Source: Robinsoniella peoriensis (GTDB taxonomy: Bacteria > Bacillota > Clostridia > Lachnospirales > Lachnospiraceae). From it: a stretch of 64,000 nucleotides of DNA. Position numbers and translations under genes: made by a program. The stretch lies in the NCBI RefSeq assembly GCF_042680125.1, contig NZ_JBHTNY010000001.1. One strand, 5' to 3'. Each line of letters opens with the position of its first letter. Positions within the stretch are counted from its first letter, which is position 1. The notes under the pieces are model-generated. The model saw only the letters and a program-made list of their open reading frames with translations, did no database searches and was not told the origin of the DNA. Positions 61,766 to 64,000 of this stretch are shown in pieces.

Positions 61766-62610
61766 GCAGAAGACAAAAAAAGATTATAAAAAATGTGGCA
61801 ATATATTTTGGACTTGCCTGTGTGGTACTGGTTACGCTTTTTCCTTTACTGTGGGGAATATCCGCATCTTTTCGAAATGATAGTGAGTTATATAAATATG
61901 CGCTTCCGTTTTCCATACACACACTGCTTCCGGTTAACTTTACGGCAGAGGCTTATGTAAAGATCTTTACGGATTTTAATTTTCTGCAGCCGATTCTAAA
62001 CACGCTGTTCGTAACGGTAGTATCTATATTCTTAGGCTGCATTGTTAACAGCGTTGCAGCTTTTGCATTTGCAGCATTTGATTTCAGGTTTAAGAAGATA
62101 TTATTTGGTATCATATTGCTTTCATTTATGATACCTTTTGAGGCAATCGCGCTTCCGTTATATTCCATAGCAGATAATTTCGGACTGGTGAATAGCCGGA
62201 TGGGAATTATTCTCCCCGGAATTGCCAGCGGTCTGGTACTGTTTCTGTTTGTACAATTTTTTAAGGAGATTCCCGGAAGTCTGGTAGAAGCGGCAAGAGT
62301 GGATGGTGCAGCTTTGCCTGCGATCTTCTTTAAAATCATTATACCACTGTCTGTTCCGGTATTTATAACCGCAGGGCTGATGATTTTTATGGATCAATGG
62401 AATTCCTATCTTTGGCCCCTGCTTATAGCCAGAACCAGAGAAATACGAACCATACAGATCTCATTGTCTTCTTTTCAACAGGAACGTTCCACGTTGTGGT
62501 CGTGCCTGTATGCAGGCTCCATGATATCTGCATTAATACCGCTGTTTTTATTCCTGCCCTTTCAAAAGTACTTTGTGCAGGGAATCACCAGCAGTGGTGT
62601 AAAGGGATAA
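61762..62610 (+). CDS. CUT1 ABC permease, MalG/UgpE-like
   Basis: 282 residues, six membrane segments, loop LVEAARVDGAALPAIFFKIIIPLSVPV, and the typical C-terminal FLPFQKYFVQGITSSGVKG. The ATGA overlap with the upstream permease shows coupled translation. No ATPase gene is in the operon; a shared MsmK-type ATPase is presumed. Confidence 0.92.
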   Translation: MSRRQKKIIKNVAIYFGLACVVLVTLFPLLWGISASFRNDSELYKYALPFSIHTLLPVNFTAEAYVKIFTDFNFLQPILNTLFVTVVSIFLGCIVNSVAAFAFAAFDFRFKKILFGIILLSFMIPFEAIALPLYSIADNFGLVNSRMGIILPGIASGLVLFLFVQFFKEIPGSLVEAARVDGAALPAIFFKIIIPLSVPVFITAGLMIFMDQWNSYLWPLLIARTREIRTIQISLSSFQQERSTLWSCLYAGSMISALIPLFLFLPFQKYFVQGITSSGVKG

Positions 62611-62624
62611 TTAACATCAGTTGG

Positions 62625-62658
62625 AAAAAAGCCCCTGCTTCTTACCTGGAAGCAGGGG
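62625..62658 (-). terminator. Terminator for the beta-propeller gene (leftward), possibly bidirectional
   Basis: CCCCTGCTTC (62632-62641) and GAAGCAGGGG (62649-62658) form a perfect 10-bp stem. Reading leftward it is followed by six T (AAAAAA at 62625-62630), a canonical intrinsic terminator; rightward the T tail is poor. Confidence 0.8.
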
Positions 62659-62675
62659 TAATATCATGCAGTTTT

Positions 62676-64000
62676 CTATTTCGTTTTAAAGGATTCCAGC
62701 TGGGTAAAGTTATTATTTATATCAAAGCTTAAGATATGGTTTTGGGTGTCCTGCCCGTATGACAGATAAAAGGTATCATTGATGTATAAGCCACGGGCGT
62801 TGTTAATGGCAAGGCTGTAATCTTCGGTGCCTTTAAAGGTATATACAAGTTTATTCTGAAACCCATCCTCAGGATCGTAAGAAAATACCATATAATTATC
62901 AGCATCGGTACGACAGTGAAAACCAAACAGGTTTTTATCAGGATTAATCATAATAGCTTTGTAATTAATGAGACCTTGGGAATCATTTGCATCCTTAATA
63001 ATGTATTTGTGAAGCTCTTTGACATTGGAGGGGTCCAAGAGATCAAACATTGACATTTTCATTCCTTTATAAGCACCGCTTTCCGGATCTACTTCATACC
63101 CGATCCCCAAAAGTTTATCTTTGCCATAAAAATGAAGGTAGGATGAAAAGCCTGTAATCTTCAGTTCCCCAAGGAGTTTCGGATGATTTGGGTCAGACAA
63201 ATCTACAGAAAATAAGGGATCCATTTGTCTGAATGTGACAAAATATCCGGTATCACCCAGGAAACGTGCGGATTGAATAGTTTCACCCGGTGCCAGGTTC
63301 TCCAGTTTTCCACAGGGGTTCAGAGATTCGTCATAAATATACAGGTTATTTACACTTCCGGTATTCTCACGATAGGAGGTGGTAACGATCCGCAGATAAC
63401 CATTGTGTTCATTCAGAGAAAAGGAGTTATTGAGCGCGCCTTTTGCTTCGGCGGCGCTTACTGGTGCGATACTGCCTTTCTCGTATTGAAACTTCATAAT
63501 CTGTGTAGTATTAGTGGAACCATTCCAGTCATTTGTACAGATATATATATTCTCAGTGCTTACATAGTAAAGATAGGCCGCAGAAACGATTGCTTTCTTT
63601 GACAGTATTTTATCCGGCGATTTGATATTAATTGCAGTAATGATCAGATAGGCAGGAGAATTTAAAAACTCCGGGATATAAATATCTGAAGAAGAAAGAT
63701 TTATGCCGTTTATTTTGGGAATAATGGTACTGTCTTCCCTGGTTTGTTTTAAAACCGGTGAATATTCTGAAAACAGATAAATGTAATCGCCTGTTTTACG
63801 GCTGGTCTGATAATGCCCATCCTGCGTGGTGGTTCCGGTCAGTTTGGGAGCGCTTCGGTCTGAAATATCATAAGTATATAACTTTGTAATCAGGTTTCTG
63901 TTAACAGAATAGATGTCTTTTTTTGCATCTGCGGAATCCACCCAGGCTATGTCGTCCTCGATGATACTTCCGTCAGAAGCTGTTGATCCGCTCTGCATAG
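62676..64000 (-). CDS. Secreted beta-propeller protein (Beta_propel family), 5' truncated by window edge
   Basis: At least 440 residues of the C-terminal part; the beginning, presumably with signal peptide, lies beyond the right edge. Repeated blades with YLYYVSTENIYICTNDW, LRIVTTSYRE, GYFVTFRQMDPLFSVDLSDPNHPKLLGELKITGFSSYLHFYGKDKLLGIG match the PF09826-type 'C-terminal beta-propeller' proteins of Clostridia and archaea. Extracellular; biological role unknown. Confidence 0.8.
   Translation of the reverse strand, partial: MQSGSTASDGSIIEDDIAWVDSADAKKDIYSVNRNLITKLYTYDISDRSAPKLTGTTTQDGHYQTSRKTGDYIYLFSEYSPVLKQTREDSTIIPKINGINLSSSDIYIPEFLNSPAYLIITAINIKSPDKILSKKAIVSAAYLYYVSTENIYICTNDWNGSTNTTQIMKFQYEKGSIAPVSAAEAKGALNNSFSLNEHNGYLRIVTTSYRENTGSVNNLYIYDESLNPCGKLENLAPGETIQSARFLGDTGYFVTFRQMDPLFSVDLSDPNHPKLLGELKITGFSSYLHFYGKDKLLGIGYEVDPESGAYKGMKMSMFDLLDPSNVKELHKYIIKDANDSQGLINYKAIMINPDKNLFGFHCRTDADNYMVFSYDPEDGFQNKLVYTFKGTEDYSLAINNARGLYINDTFYLSYGQDTQNHILSFDINNNFTQLESFKTK

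Overview
The window looks like a chromosomal segment of a gut-type Lachnospiraceae (Clostridia, Bacillota). Reasons: moderate GC, strong AGGAGG-type ribosome binding sites, frequent GTG/TTG starts, an F-type ATP synthase operon followed by a ywmB-like gene and a low-complexity protein that may be spore-related, and many CUT1/Lpl-type sugar ABC transporters paired with AraC and LacI regulators. No rRNA, tRNA or CRISPR array was recognised. The species cannot be named from sequence alone.

Layout. 1-6.35 kb: the 3' part of a very large multidomain GH29 alpha-L-fucosidase, then fucU (fucose mutarotase). 6.7-14.0 kb: complete F1Fo ATP synthase operon (atpZ-I-B-E-F-H-A-G-D-C); its c subunit carries the full Na+-ligand signature. 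14.07-16.5 kb: ywmB-like gene and a Met/Pro/Trp-rich repeat protein. 16.7-20.4 kb: a methyltransferase and an unknown membrane-anchored protein. 20.6-22.7 kb: M29 aminopeptidase and an AraC regulator. 22.9-38.7 kb: a glucuronoxylan-type saccharide locus (GH3, SASA esterase, GH2, GH67 alpha-glucuronidase, Lpl-type ABC permeases and binding protein, AraC). It is interrupted by a 0.7 kb palindromic element and by a collapsed group II intron sitting between the second permease and binding-protein genes.

38.7-49.1 kb: a divergent AraC gene, then a tightly packed eight-gene block: NitT/TauT-type ABC ATPase, acyl-CoA ligase, binding protein, permease, AlgI/DltB-like MBOAT acyltransferase, SGNH/DltD-like partner, response regulator and histidine kinase. 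This is the best candidate for an undescribed system: uptake of a small acid, activation to acyl-CoA and transfer to a surface polymer, under its own two-component control. 49.3-52.9 kb: ZIP metal transporter and an NTF2-like/PAS/GGDEF/GAF signalling protein. 53.0-56.0 kb (minus strand): XRE regulator, DUF3169-like membrane protein and a NatAB-like ABC exporter, with three phased operator-like dyads upstream.

56.1-62.6 kb: a nucleoside/ribose locus. A LacI-type regulator fused to a ribokinase is divergent from a nucleoside hydrolase and a CUT1 ABC transporter. 62.7-64 kb: the 3' part of a secreted beta-propeller protein running off the right edge.

The common theme is glycan and nucleoside scavenging (fucosides, glucuronoxylan oligosaccharides, nucleosides) coupled to sodium bioenergetics and surface modification. 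Start codons were re-chosen from ribosome-binding-site placement and are explained per gene.
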